A DNA stretch of 8,736 nt from Desulfobulbaceae bacterium (GCA_026986885.1 JALSNT010000498.1:1-8736); one strand, 5' to 3'; positions 1 to 7,312 are shown, counted from the first letter of the stretch. Translations and numbers: made by a program. The notes: generated by a model from the sequence alone, not told the origin.

Positions 1-35
1 CCTAAATTGAGCATTCCTTTATCAGGTACAGGGCC

Positions 36-2303
36 TTATACCAGAGTGGAATGAAAATTACCCGACAGAATCGGGACTCTTTTTCCGCCACCGTTAACAA
101 GGCTGTTTGCCATGGCCCCCTCTTTTTTTATTGCCCCGCCGGTCAGGTCCATAAAGAGATAATCCATCCCCATGGCGGCAATTTCCCGACGCCATTGTAA
201 CAACGAAAATGGATGAACCGATCTTGCCATGGTAAGGCCCTGGTGATGCTCAAGGGTGAATCGTTCTTCTTTTGGACTGACAAAGATTTTCTTATACTGA
301 AAATGATCGCTGTCCAGCCGGGCCGTAAACAACGGCGGTCGTCCATAGACATACAGGCCAATCGACATTTTCTCCCTATGCTGCCTGCGTTTTTTTCCGG
401 TACGGCCACAAAAATTTCTCCAATGGAAAAGGGCGGCGGCTAGATTATCCGAATCAGTTTCCAGGGAAAAAAGAACCCTGCGAAGTCCCAGGGATTGAAC
501 GGCCCTGAGACCGGCGGAGTTGAGCAGATTTAAGCTGTAATGGCCGGACAACTCAAGCCGGCTCTGATTCTGCTTCTCAACAAAGGCAAATAAAGCGTAC
601 TGGCACAGGTGTCCAAGTTCATAACGAAAATACCTCTGGGCAACAAGCGTTTTGATCTGTTTTTCAAACCACGCCAGCTCCGATTCCGGCATAATCTGCG
701 GCAGACGCCAAACGATTTTTGCCCTGTATTTTTTTATTGTGCTTCCTCCCCGCTGTTCTAAATTGTCCATGTTGTCACGGGAGAGCGGCAATACAATACG
801 GGCAGGACGCACCGGTAGTCTTTGCCGCAGATCCGATATGGCGCGCAGGGCTATCCACCACTCTGCGTCCCGTTGCCACATTCGCCGATTACCCTCTCCC
901 CGCCTTTTTTCTCCACGCCGTTTTCCGGTCTGTTGCTGCCGGGGGCGATTCTGGTTGCAGCAGAGCTGCTCAAGAATTTGCTGCACCAGTTGTCGATCCG
1001 GAAATATTTTTCGAGACGACAGCTTCCGCTGCCGCCTTTGCCCTGTCCGCTCGGCAACAATGCGGGTGCCGACATCAACTTTAAACAAACTGCCATTAAA
1101 ATGACGGCCTGGATTTTTCACTGTACCTCTCTGGACAATCTTTACCCGCTCCCCGGCCCCGGCGCTCTTTTGCCGACGGCCGGCAATGGTCAAAACCCGC
1201 AGGGTGAAGCTGGTACGCTCACCTGACTTTTCCTGATGCAGCCGCAAGCGATCCCCTTCCGCCACCGGAGCCGCCAGAGTTATATCCAGAATATTCTCCT
1301 GTTTCCCCTGCCTGCCGGTTCTCGACGATAGAGAATGAACTCTACCGAGGAACAAACCGCTGTTTCCCGAATGCTGTGGAGATATTGCCCCTCCTGGTTG
1401 TTGCGTGAGCATAAATCCTGTCGACCGTTTCCTGGCCATGGCCCCATCAAGCAGCCGGTGGGCTTCCCGAAGGATACACTCCTGTTCCTCATCGGATTTG
1501 TCAAGGCTGTCCAGGGCCATCCGATAGGCAGCCACGGTATTGGCAACATAACAGGCGCTTTTCATCCGTCCTTCAATTTTAAGACACCGGACACCGGCCT
1601 GCTGCAGTTCAGGCAGTACATCAACGCCGCAAAGATCATTCATGGAAAAGAGGTATTGGCTCTTTCCCTCTTTCCTGCCGCTACGGGCCTGTCTTCCAGG
1701 CTGCCCCCAGGAATAATGTCGCCTGCATGGCTGCACACATTGTCCACGCAAACTGGATTTTCCACCGTGCAGGCTGGAAAACATACACAGACCTGAATAG
1801 GAAAAACACATCGCCCCGTGGACAAAGACCTCGATTTCAGCACCGGTCTTTCTGTATATTGCACCCATTTCTTCAATGGTCAGCTCACGGGCCAGAACCA
1901 CCCGTTTGCAGCCAAGACGAATCAGTTCTTTGGCGGTGAGGGAGTTGTGAACAGACATCAAAGTTGAGGCGTGCAGGACAATTTCGGGAAACCAGGTGCG
2001 GGCAAGGTACAAAAGACCTATATCCTGAATAATAAGGGCATCAACAGCCAGTTGCCGGAAACAGGAAAGCGCCTCAATGGCGGTCGGCAGCTCATCTTCC
2101 TTGACCAGGCTGTTCATGGCTATATAGAGTTTGACACCCTGGCCATGGGCCTGTCGCACCATGGAATCAATCTCGGCAAAGGTGAAATCCCGGCTGAGTG
2201 CCCGGGCATTAAAGCCGGGAGCCCCGACGTAGATCGCATCCGCCCCCTGTTCCAGCGCCGCTTCAAAGGCCGGGAAACTGCCGGCAGGGGCCAGCAGTTC
2301 CAT
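36..2303 (-). CDS. U32 family protein, RlhA-like (probable Fe-S RNA hydroxylase), long form
   Basis: A 755-residue member of the peptidase U32 family. Despite the name, its best-studied relatives are not proteases: E. coli RlhA hydroxylates C2501 of 23S rRNA, and TrhP hydroxylates tRNA uridine-34. Seen here: the standard N-terminus MELLAPAG, then QDIGLL (about 93-98), HAST (111-114), VLARELT (136-142) and the cysteine block EVFVHGAMCFSYSGLC (158-173). Cysteines at 166, 173, 189 and 193 (C-x6-C-x15-C-x3-C) fit the family's iron-sulfur ligands. LKIEGRMKS follows near 241-249. After a basic, poorly conserved stretch (about 420-480), the C-terminal part (about 585-615, SLNLLNSAGLRAVQSLG) resembles a second U32-like barrel half. 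The total exceeds E. coli RlhA (653 aa), and the extra cysteine cluster I recall at RlhA's C-terminus is not seen. The ATG at 2303 was chosen over in-frame TTG 2384 and ATG 2363 because it gives the family N-terminus and has GGGAGAGGGG upstream, though 14 nt away. It starts 43 bases after the glycosyltransferase stop. Family certain; exact substrate inferred. Confidence 0.9.
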   Translation of the reverse strand: MELLAPAGSFPAFEAALEQGADAIYVGAPGFNARALSRDFTFAEIDSMVRQAHGQGVKLYIAMNSLVKEDELPTAIEALSCFRQLAVDALIIQDIGLLYLARTWFPEIVLHASTLMSVHNSLTAKELIRLGCKRVVLARELTIEEMGAIYRKTGAEIEVFVHGAMCFSYSGLCMFSSLHGGKSSLRGQCVQPCRRHYSWGQPGRQARSGRKEGKSQYLFSMNDLCGVDVLPELQQAGVRCLKIEGRMKSACYVANTVAAYRMALDSLDKSDEEQECILREAHRLLDGAMARKRSTGFMLTQQPGGAISPQHSGNSGLFLGRVHSLSSRTGRQGKQENILDITLAAPVAEGDRLRLHQEKSGERTSFTLRVLTIAGRRQKSAGAGERVKIVQRGTVKNPGRHFNGSLFKVDVGTRIVAERTGQRRQRKLSSRKIFPDRQLVQQILEQLCCNQNRPRQQQTGKRRGEKRRGEGNRRMWQRDAEWWIALRAISDLRQRLPVRPARIVLPLSRDNMDNLEQRGGSTIKKYRAKIVWRLPQIMPESELAWFEKQIKTLVAQRYFRYELGHLCQYALFAFVEKQNQSRLELSGHYSLNLLNSAGLRAVQSLGLRRVLFSLETDSDNLAAALFHWRNFCGRTGKKRRQHREKMSIGLYVYGRPPLFTARLDSDHFQYKKIFVSPKEERFTLEHHQGLTMARSVHPFSLLQWRREIAAMGMDYLFMDLTGGAIKKEGAMANSLVNGGGKRVPILSGNFHSTLV

Positions 2304-2346
2304 GCCCGATGCAGACGCCCCTCTCCCGGGCCGGCATATTTTCTGT

Positions 2347-3438
2347 TTAGACGGAGATGCCATGCGTCCGGTACAACTCAACAATGGTTCGAATCATTTT
2401 CTCCAATCCATATATCTCGGAGACCGCCAGGCGTTGTCTGTCGATCTGTTCTGCATCAGGCGGCGGCATATCGGCAAGCTCAAGGAGTTTTTTGGCGGCG
2501 GCTTCGGTATCACCGTAATCAACCACCCGGTAGTTATGCACCAGAGACAGCGGCTCCAGAAGAGATGGGGTCTTACAGGTCAGCAACGGCAGGCCGTAAA
2601 GTAACCCCTGGATAAAGGACTGGGAGATGCCCTCGCCTTCATAGGAGGAAAAAAAGATCATATCCATGGCCGAGAAGAATCGCTCCGGATCTTCCCGGTG
2701 ACCGGGCAGAATAAATCGATCCGTCAGTTCTGCTCGTTCAATGGTTTCCCGCAAAAGAGGCAGATCATCACCGCCGCCGACAATCATAAATTTAAACCGC
2801 TTCGGCAAAAGAGCTGCCGTACGGACAATAAAATCATGGCCCTTATAATGACGGATAAAAGCTACATTACCCACCAGAATATCTTTTGCACCAAGGTGGT
2901 ATCTCGCGCGAATCTGCAACCGGTTCCGCCTGGAAAAACGGAAGCGCTGCTCATCAACACCGGTGGACTGAACAATTATCCTGGATGCGGCTACACCCTG
3001 TTCAACCAGTTGGGCGCCAATGGATTCACTGCAGGCAAAGATAACATGGGGAAAAAGGGTATAACTGAGCGAGCTGGAAATGGGGGCCAGCACATGCCTT
3101 GTGCGTATAATCAGTGGTACGCGACACAACCTGGCCGTAGCACCGGCCATCCAGGAATCTTCAGAGGAATGGGTGTTAACGACCGCAGGCTGCAGCTTTT
3201 TCAGAAGACGAAAGAGATGCCGCCAGGCCGATACGTTAAATTTGGAAGAAAAATCGACAAAATAAACCGGGATATCCTCTGCAGATGCGCGCCGGGCAAG
3301 TTCCGCACCCCGGCGAACAACCAAACCGACACGAAATCCGTGTTGTTTCATGGCACGCAACTCGGTCAGCGTACGAATTTCCTGTCCCCCCCAACTGCGT
3401 GACCAGTCGGTATGGAGGATACGTGGAGTTCTATTCAT
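2347..3438 (-). CDS. GT4-type (group 1) glycosyltransferase
   Basis: A 363-residue GT-B fold glycosyltransferase that would transfer a sugar from a nucleotide-sugar donor, probably to a surface glycan such as LPS; acceptor and sugar cannot be read from the sequence. Seen: the N-terminal glycine loop WGGQE (16-20) after a short beta strand (RILHTDW), the N-domain HVLAP region (about 115-119), the inter-domain CSESI segment (136-140), the donor-domain start VGNVAFIRHYKGHD (189-202), MIVGGGDD (218-225) and the donor-site segment YEGEGISQSFIQGLLYGLPLL (266-286). In the usual E-x7-E motif the first glutamate is present (E269) but the second is glutamine (Q277). No signal peptide or membrane segment is seen, so it is probably cytoplasmic or peripheral. 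The start is uncertain: ATG 3438 is used here and GTG 3450 is in frame; neither has a clear Shine-Dalgarno sequence. About 150 bp separate it from the kinase gene upstream, so it may have its own promoter. Confidence 0.88.
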   Translation of the reverse strand: MNRTPRILHTDWSRSWGGQEIRTLTELRAMKQHGFRVGLVVRRGAELARRASAEDIPVYFVDFSSKFNVSAWRHLFRLLKKLQPAVVNTHSSEDSWMAGATARLCRVPLIIRTRHVLAPISSSLSYTLFPHVIFACSESIGAQLVEQGVAASRIIVQSTGVDEQRFRFSRRNRLQIRARYHLGAKDILVGNVAFIRHYKGHDFIVRTAALLPKRFKFMIVGGGDDLPLLRETIERAELTDRFILPGHREDPERFFSAMDMIFFSSYEGEGISQSFIQGLLYGLPLLTCKTPSLLEPLSLVHNYRVVDYGDTEAAAKKLLELADMPPPDAEQIDRQRLAVSEIYGLEKMIRTIVELYRTHGISV

Positions 3439-3590
3439 AGAGGGATACACCGTTTAAGGAATTGCTGAATTGAGGACGAAGAAAACAGGAAAAAGGGCAG
3501 GCGGAATGGAATTTGCGCAAGGCAGATACTGTTTTTTCCGGGATACCAAGGTCCCTGGTTTCTCCTTAACCGCCAATCAACGGTAATGAA

Positions 3591-5042
3591 TCAGGAAGAG
3601 GACGGCTGGTCCGCCGTGGGCAGCGGCAGAATAAAATAAAAATTATTTCCCTCCGGCGTTGCTTCATAACCAACCGTTCCGCCGTGCAACTCTATCACAT
3701 GACGGATAAACGACAGGCCATGACCGGTACCGGGAATATGCTCACATTCCCGGCCGCGCATACCTTCGTTAAAGAGCTTCGTCCCCTCCTCCCTGGAAAA
3801 AGGAGGGCCGGTGGTAAAGACATTAAACTTTATACCCTGACGTCCCCGTTCCGGAAAATCATGAACAATCTCCCGTCCGTAGGCCATGGCCTTGCGCGGG
3901 GACCCATTGTCGGAACAAATTTCCCGGGTATATTTTGCGGCATTGGAAAACAGATTGGCATATACCTGGGCAAGCAGGCCTATGTCGACCATGATCTGAA
4001 ATTCCTCGTCCAGCATGTTTTCCGGACGCTCAACGGTTATACCGGCTGCCCGGATACGGGCGGCATAATGTTCCAGCTGGGGCAGAATAATTTCCTTTTC
4101 CACAAAACAGCGCTTTGGATGCAGGACCAGATGTCCTTTTTCAAAGTGTTCCCGCCGAAACAGACTCTCCAAAAAAAGACTGATATTGGCATGATGTTTG
4201 ACCAGTTCCTGATGATAGCGCAACAACCCTTCACGAATGTGACCGCAACGTGTGGGGCAATCATCCTCGGGGGAACCGTCCCGCCTTTCACTCGCCTTTT
4301 CTCTTAATTCCTTTTCAAAGATCTCCAGCTCTATAATCTTTTTGCGTAACTGATTAAAGAGATGAAGAAAATACATATTGGGGACAATGACATTGTGTTC
4401 AATATCCATAACCAGGGAATTGATAAATTTTAAATGGTCAATATTCTGCCGGGCAATCAGCCGGTTATCAAGATTAAAGCCTATCCTGTTGACATACTTG
4501 ACAAAGAAAAATTTATCAGAAGGAGAAAGATGGGATAACGGACCCACCGCAAACATACCTAACAACCTGCCCCGGCCACAGAACCCATCCTCTCCGGACC
4601 ATAGTTCGACCTGCCCGTTTTTCGAAATTTTACTGTCCTCCGGCAACGGCGAGACTCCGGGCGGCTGCTTACTGCAGATGGGAATAATGTATCTGTCTGC
4701 GGCTTCATAGGGAGAGTTCTGAAGACAAATCGCTGCGTCGGCAGGAACTGAGACGGCAGGTACGCCCTGTTTGCTGTCACAGGCGAGCCACAGCACATTC
4801 TCTTCTTTTTTCAGCAGGTACAAGGCACTGTCCAGATCCGTCATCTCAAGCGGCACAGCCACACAGATACGATAAAAGTCTTCCAGGGTATCGAACTCCT
4901 GGGCAAGATCAAAAAACGCCTTTAAAAACTCGTTGAATTTACTACTGAAATTATATTTCTCGTAACTTTCCGACTTTTCGCGCACCCGATGGCAGATAGC
5001 TGCCAGATCTTCAGGCCGGGATGACACAAACCCATCGGTCAT
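3591..5042 (-). CDS. Soluble sensor histidine kinase, possible GAF-like N-terminal domain
   Basis: A 483-residue protein with a C-terminal HATPase_c domain. Seen: N-box NLFSNAAKYT (363-372, N363), a G1-like segment FTTGPPFS (409-416) in place of DxGxG, F-box LFNEGMRG (423-430) and G2 box GTGHGLSFI (438-446) followed by IELHGGTVGYEA, typical of histidine kinases. The probable phospho-acceptor is H216 in IEHNVIVP (H-N-x3-P). H216 and N363 lie 147 residues apart, longer than in EnvZ-type kinases, with a charged insert (about 240-275) holding CPTRC (262-266). Residues about 45-200 (DTLEDFYRICVAVPL, DSALYLL) look like a GAF-type sensory domain; this is inferred. No transmembrane helix is seen, so it is cytoplasmic. 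No response regulator is in the window. ATG 5042 lies one base after the pyrR stop (TGAcATG), implying translational coupling. The frame stays open upstream inside pyrR; ATG 5075 is an alternative, but residues read through pyrR look like an artefact. Confidence 0.85.
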   Translation of the reverse strand: MTDGFVSSRPEDLAAICHRVREKSESYEKYNFSSKFNEFLKAFFDLAQEFDTLEDFYRICVAVPLEMTDLDSALYLLKKEENVLWLACDSKQGVPAVSVPADAAICLQNSPYEAADRYIIPICSKQPPGVSPLPEDSKISKNGQVELWSGEDGFCGRGRLLGMFAVGPLSHLSPSDKFFFVKYVNRIGFNLDNRLIARQNIDHLKFINSLVMDIEHNVIVPNMYFLHLFNQLRKKIIELEIFEKELREKASERRDGSPEDDCPTRCGHIREGLLRYHQELVKHHANISLFLESLFRREHFEKGHLVLHPKRCFVEKEIILPQLEHYAARIRAAGITVERPENMLDEEFQIMVDIGLLAQVYANLFSNAAKYTREICSDNGSPRKAMAYGREIVHDFPERGRQGIKFNVFTTGPPFSREEGTKLFNEGMRGRECEHIPGTGHGLSFIRHVIELHGGTVGYEATPEGNNFYFILPLPTADQPSSS

Positions 5043-5043
5043 G

Positions 5044-5583
5044 TCAGCCACCGGCTCCCTGGAGAATGACTTCATCCCGGCCGTCTTTTTCAGTAAGCAG
5101 GACATCAACCCGTTCGTCGGCAGCAGCACTAACGCATAAACCGACATAATCAGGACCAATGGGCAGCTCCCTGCCGCCACGATCAACCAGAACGGCCAGC
5201 CCGATGGAGAGAGGACGGCCATAGTCCATAATGGCATCCATGGCGGCCCGAATGGTTCGCCCGGTAAAAAGGACGTCATCAACCAGCACCACCCGACGAT
5301 TTTCCACCTGAAAACCGATATCCGTTGTCCGGACAATGGGATTTTGCGAGATCAGGCTCCAATCATCACGGTACAGGGTAATATCCAGGGCACCCAGGGG
5401 CAGCTCTCCATTTTCATGAGCTGTAATTTTGTTATGAATTCTCCTGGCTAAAAACACACCACCGGTATGAATACCAACAATGGCCAACTCTTCAATCCCA
5501 TGATTTTTTTCAAGAATTTCAAGGCTTATCCGATCAAGGCTACGATCGATATCCCGGGTGGTCATTATGGTTTGTGTTGTCAT
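5044..5583 (-). CDS. pyrR: PyrR, bifunctional pyrimidine regulator / uracil phosphoribosyltransferase
   Basis: A 179-residue protein, close to B. subtilis PyrR (181 aa). In that family PyrR binds a hairpin in pyr mRNA in response to UMP/UTP and also makes UMP from uracil and PRPP. Seen: the PRPP-binding loop VVLVDDVLFTGRTIRAAMDA (98-117), preceded by LDITLYRDD (66-74), and the VLVDRGGRELPI segment (131-142), all near-identical to what I recall of characterised PyrR. The N-terminus MTTQTIMTTRDIDRSLDRI aligns in register with B. subtilis PyrR, supporting ATG 5583. That start has AAGG 8 nt upstream (5592-5595). In-frame GTG 5607 and ATG 5604 would add 7-8 residues but lack an SD. No pyrB, pyrC or other pyrimidine gene is in the window: purN is upstream and a histidine kinase starts one base downstream. 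Confidence 0.96.
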   Translation of the reverse strand: MTTQTIMTTRDIDRSLDRISLEILEKNHGIEELAIVGIHTGGVFLARRIHNKITAHENGELPLGALDITLYRDDWSLISQNPIVRTTDIGFQVENRRVVLVDDVLFTGRTIRAAMDAIMDYGRPLSIGLAVLVDRGGRELPIGPDYVGLCVSAAADERVDVLLTEKDGRDEVILQGAGG

Positions 5584-5591
5584 GGCTTTTA

Positions 5592-5613
5592 CCTTGCAAC
5601 TCATCACAGGATT
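5592..5613 (-). promoter_or_regulatory. Candidate PyrR-binding RNA element overlapping the pyrR ribosome binding site
   Basis: On the minus strand, the 69-base purN-pyrR gap reads AATCCTGTGA, then TGAGTT, then GCAAGG. The recalled PyrR binding-loop consensus is ARUCCNGNGAGGYU, often followed by GCAAG or similar. The first ten bases match it fully (R=A, both N=U), including a CNGNGA-type loop, and the tail GUUGCAAGG is also alike. The 3' half departs by about two extra bases (UGAGUU for GGYU), so the upper stem would carry a bulge. The final AAGG is the pyrR Shine-Dalgarno sequence, so bound PyrR could block translation, as described for mycobacterial pyrR. A competing hairpin (5621-5625 with 5605-5609, CACAG/CTGTG) is possible. 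The match is by eye and from memory. Confidence 0.4.
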
Positions 5614-5652
5614 TGGATCACTGTGGACGTAGTAACACCTAAGGGTGAATGG

Positions 5653-6228
5653 TCAGGACTTATTCCAGAAATAGGCGATACCTTTCTGCCCGACCAGGTT
5701 TATGGCTTCGGGAAAGGCCTCACATTCCCTGGCGAAAACCTTATCGGCAATATCATCAGGGGTATCGTCATCATCTATGGCCACGCATTTCTGCACGACG
5801 ATCGGTCCTTCATCATATACTTCATTGGCGAAATGAACCGTACAGCCGCTGACCTTACACCCCCGGGCCTTGACCGCCTCATGCACATGATGCCCATAAA
5901 AACCAGGCCCGCAAAACGATGGAATCAACGAAGGATGAATATTAAGCACTGCCTGTCGCAGGTGCGGCGGCGGCTCATACAGTTTAAGATACCCTGCCAG
6001 AGTAATAAGTTCTATATCATAACGGCCAAGGATTTCATTGACGGCGGGATTACCAACTGCGTGAAAAGCGGGATAGCCGTATTTCCGCGCCTTTTCCAGA
6101 CCCAGGGCATCGGCAACATTTGAAATTACAAGCTGAATTTCCGCATGCAGGGTTCCCGCCCGTATACGATCATGAAAATTATCGAGTGTCCGGCCTGTAC
6201 CGGACAGTAAGACCGCCATTTTAAGCAT
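5653..6228 (-). CDS. purN: Phosphoribosylglycinamide formyltransferase (GAR transformylase)
   Basis: A 191-residue cytoplasmic enzyme that transfers the formyl group of 10-formyl-THF to GAR, the third step of purine synthesis. Seen: an N-terminal phosphate-binding loop LLSGTGRTLDNF (7-18), a variant of the E. coli SGNGSNL loop; LITLAGYLKL (74-83); and the catalytic segment NIHPSLIPSF (96-105) with the catalytic Asn96 and His98. Asp139 in NEVYDEGPIV (135-144) matches E. coli Asp144. The GPGFYGHHVHEAV segment is the bacterial/plant type. Length is normal for the family. ATG 6228 lies four bases after the stop of the IMP cyclohydrolase gene, with GGAG at 12 nt spacing inside that gene; ATG 6219 (three codons later) has no SD. 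The frame stays open upstream, but those residues are read from the neighbouring gene. Cotranscription with the cyclohydrolase gene is very likely. Confidence 0.96.
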   Translation of the reverse strand: MLKMAVLLSGTGRTLDNFHDRIRAGTLHAEIQLVISNVADALGLEKARKYGYPAFHAVGNPAVNEILGRYDIELITLAGYLKLYEPPPHLRQAVLNIHPSLIPSFCGPGFYGHHVHEAVKARGCKVSGCTVHFANEVYDEGPIVVQKCVAIDDDDTPDDIADKVFARECEAFPEAINLVGQKGIAYFWNKS

Positions 6229-6232
6229 TTTT

Positions 6233-6856
6233 TTATTTTTCTCCGGCAAAATAGGAATTACCGTCAACGTCAACCCGGACAAGCCAGTCGGCAATAGTGG
6301 TGTCATAGGCCGAAGTCAGCTGGAAAACCTTGACGGCTAATTTAAAGCGGGTCTTCAAGGTCGTGTTACCGGTTGCTCTAATCTCGGTAAGCACCTGTTC
6401 ATAATCAGCCGGATCGACAATGACGGTGACGTCTCTGAAATTTTTTGCCGACGCCCGCAACAGGGTCGGACCGCCGATATCAATGTTTTCGATGGCATCA
6501 GCAAGACTGCAGTTGGGGTCGGCCACGGTTTTTTCAAAGGCATAAAGATTCACGGCAACGATATCAATATCGCGGATGCCGTGTTCCCTGCACTGCTTTT
6601 GATGATCCGGGTTTGCCCGCTGGTTGAGAATGCCGCCGTGAACCAGGGGATGCAGGGTCTTTACCCGGCCGTCAAGCATTTCCGGAAATCCTGTGAATTC
6701 AGCAACATCAGTTACAGCAATTCCAGCAGCCCGCATTTTCTTCGCCGTGCCGCCGGTGGAAAGAATTTCCACCCCCATATCGGTTAATGCCCGGGCAAAA
6801 TCTTCAATACCCGATTTGTCCGTCAAACTGATTAATGCCCGTTCTACCTTTTTCAT
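6233..6856 (-). CDS. purH: Stand-alone IMP cyclohydrolase (PurH N-terminal domain only)
   Basis: A 207-residue protein that corresponds only to the MGS-like IMP cyclohydrolase half of bifunctional PurH. It would close the ring of FAICAR to give IMP, the last purine step. Seen: [11 protein letters not shown] (7-17), [11 protein letters not shown] (31-41), [14 protein letters not shown] (57-70), NLYAFEKTV (103-111), [16 protein letters not shown] (124-139) and [12 protein letters not shown] (181-192). Residues K66, Y105, D126 and K138 correspond to the catalytic K66, Y104, D125 and K137 reported for the human enzyme, so it should be active. The AICAR transformylase domain (about 300 residues) is absent: the frame ends cleanly and purN begins four bases later, so this is not a frameshift. 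The ATG at 6856 was chosen because GAGG (6863-6866), overlapping the hslR stop, lies 6 nt upstream; in-frame TTG 6868 and ATG 6862 are weaker. The partner enzyme must be encoded elsewhere. Confidence 0.95.
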   Translation of the reverse strand: MKKVERALISLTDKSGIEDFARALTDMGVEILSTGGTAKKMRAAGIAVTDVAEFTGFPEMLDGRVKTLHPLVHGGILNQRANPDHQKQCREHGIRDIDIVAVNLYAFEKTVADPNCSLADAIENIDIGGPTLLRASAKNFRDVTVIVDPADYEQVLTEIRATGNTTLKTRFKLAVKVFQLTSAYDTTIADWLVRVDVDGNSYFAGEK

Positions 6857-6864
6857 TTTCATCC

Positions 6865-7248
6865 TCAATCTTTGCGTAAAAATTTTCTTATTTTCCGGCG
6901 CTGTCGTTTATCCGGCCGCCGATCAGGCCTGGCCGCAGCGGCACGGATCAGACGCCGTTCATCCCTGGCAGCCTCCCGGGCGGCAATGGATTCCGCCGTC
7001 TCCGCATACAACTTCCTTGCAACCGGCGCCGGACCACGTTTTTCACTTAATCCCTGCACAATAACAGTAAACTCCATCTCCCCTCGCCGGATAAGCAACC
7101 TGTCCCCAGGTTGTACAGGCCGGGCAGCCTTTACCCTGGCACCATTGACGTGAACATGCCCTCCGGTCACAGCCCTTGAGGCCAACGAGCGGGTCTTGAA
7201 AAAACGAGCCGCCCATAACCATTTATCCACACGAACTTTGTCCACCAA
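6865..7248 (-). CDS. hslR: Ribosome-associated heat shock protein Hsp15 (S4 domain)
   Basis: A 127-residue, strongly basic S4-domain protein. Hsp15 binds free 50S subunits carrying a nascent chain attached to tRNA and helps recycle them after heat shock. Seen: the S4 domain (about 5-65) with [30 protein letters not shown] and [13 protein letters not shown]; then [19 protein letters not shown] and the Hsp15-type basic tail [17 protein letters not shown]. Length is close to E. coli Hsp15 (133 aa). No ATG precedes the domain. The start used is TTG 7248, because AGGAG (7257-7261) lies 8 nt upstream; GTG 7245 is one codon later. GTG 7287 would add 13 residues of no known function and has no SD. 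This is the first gene of the probable hslR-purH-purN-pyrR-kinase unit: its TGA overlaps the SD of the cyclohydrolase gene. Confidence 0.92.
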   Translation of the reverse strand: MVDKVRVDKWLWAARFFKTRSLASRAVTGGHVHVNGARVKAARPVQPGDRLLIRRGEMEFTVIVQGLSEKRGPAPVARKLYAETAESIAAREAARDERRLIRAAAARPDRRPDKRQRRKIRKFLRKD

Positions 7249-7256
7249 TCCAACAA

Positions 7257-7261
7257 CTCCT
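7257..7261 (-). promoter_or_regulatory. Shine-Dalgarno sequence fixing the hslR start at TTG
   Basis: AGGAG on the minus strand, 8 nt before TTG 7248 and 11 nt before GTG 7245. It lies inside the frame that would be coding if GTG 7287 were used, which argues for the shorter Hsp15. Confidence 0.55.
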
Positions 7262-7312
7262 ATATTCTTCTGATCATACTCCTGCACTACAGATGGGAAA
7301 ATAACCTACCAT

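Noticed and set aside
1..35. Possible start of another minus-strand gene (ATG at 14-12, preceded by AAAGGA)
   Set aside because: The purine-rich run abuts the ATG with no spacing, and too few bases remain before the window edge to judge coding.
420..1100. Basic, repetitive-looking part of the U32 protein (KRRGEKRRGEG), considered as a frameshift or inserted segment
   Set aside because: The frame is continuous and recognisable U32-like sequence resumes after it, so a variable linker is the simpler reading.
1971..2615. Plus-strand open frame of 214 codons spanning the U32/glycosyltransferase junction
   Set aside because: It lies antisense to two well-recognised genes, crosses their boundary, has no recognisable motif and is rich in low-complexity residues. 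It is a shadow frame.
3541..3575. Imperfect inverted repeat (ACCAAGG / CCCTGGT) in the gap after the kinase gene, considered as a terminator
   Set aside because: Read in the minus direction it is followed by A residues, not a T-run, and the best fold has mismatches or a tiny loop. I see nothing else convincing in the 3451-3590 gap.
3684..4307. Plus-strand open frame of 207 codons within the histidine kinase gene
   Set aside because: Antisense to the HATPase domain, whose N, F and G2 boxes are clear; no motif of its own.
5043..5336. N-terminal extension of the kinase frame (98 codons, tryptophan- and proline-rich, apparently hydrophobic) that could look like a membrane anchor
   Set aside because: It is pyrR read in another frame. 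The PyrR motifs there are certain, so the hydrophobic stretch is an artefact and the kinase is soluble.
5467..6123. Plus-strand open frame of 218 codons across pyrR and purN
   Set aside because: Antisense to two genes with unmistakable catalytic motifs and spanning the gap between them; no family resemblance.
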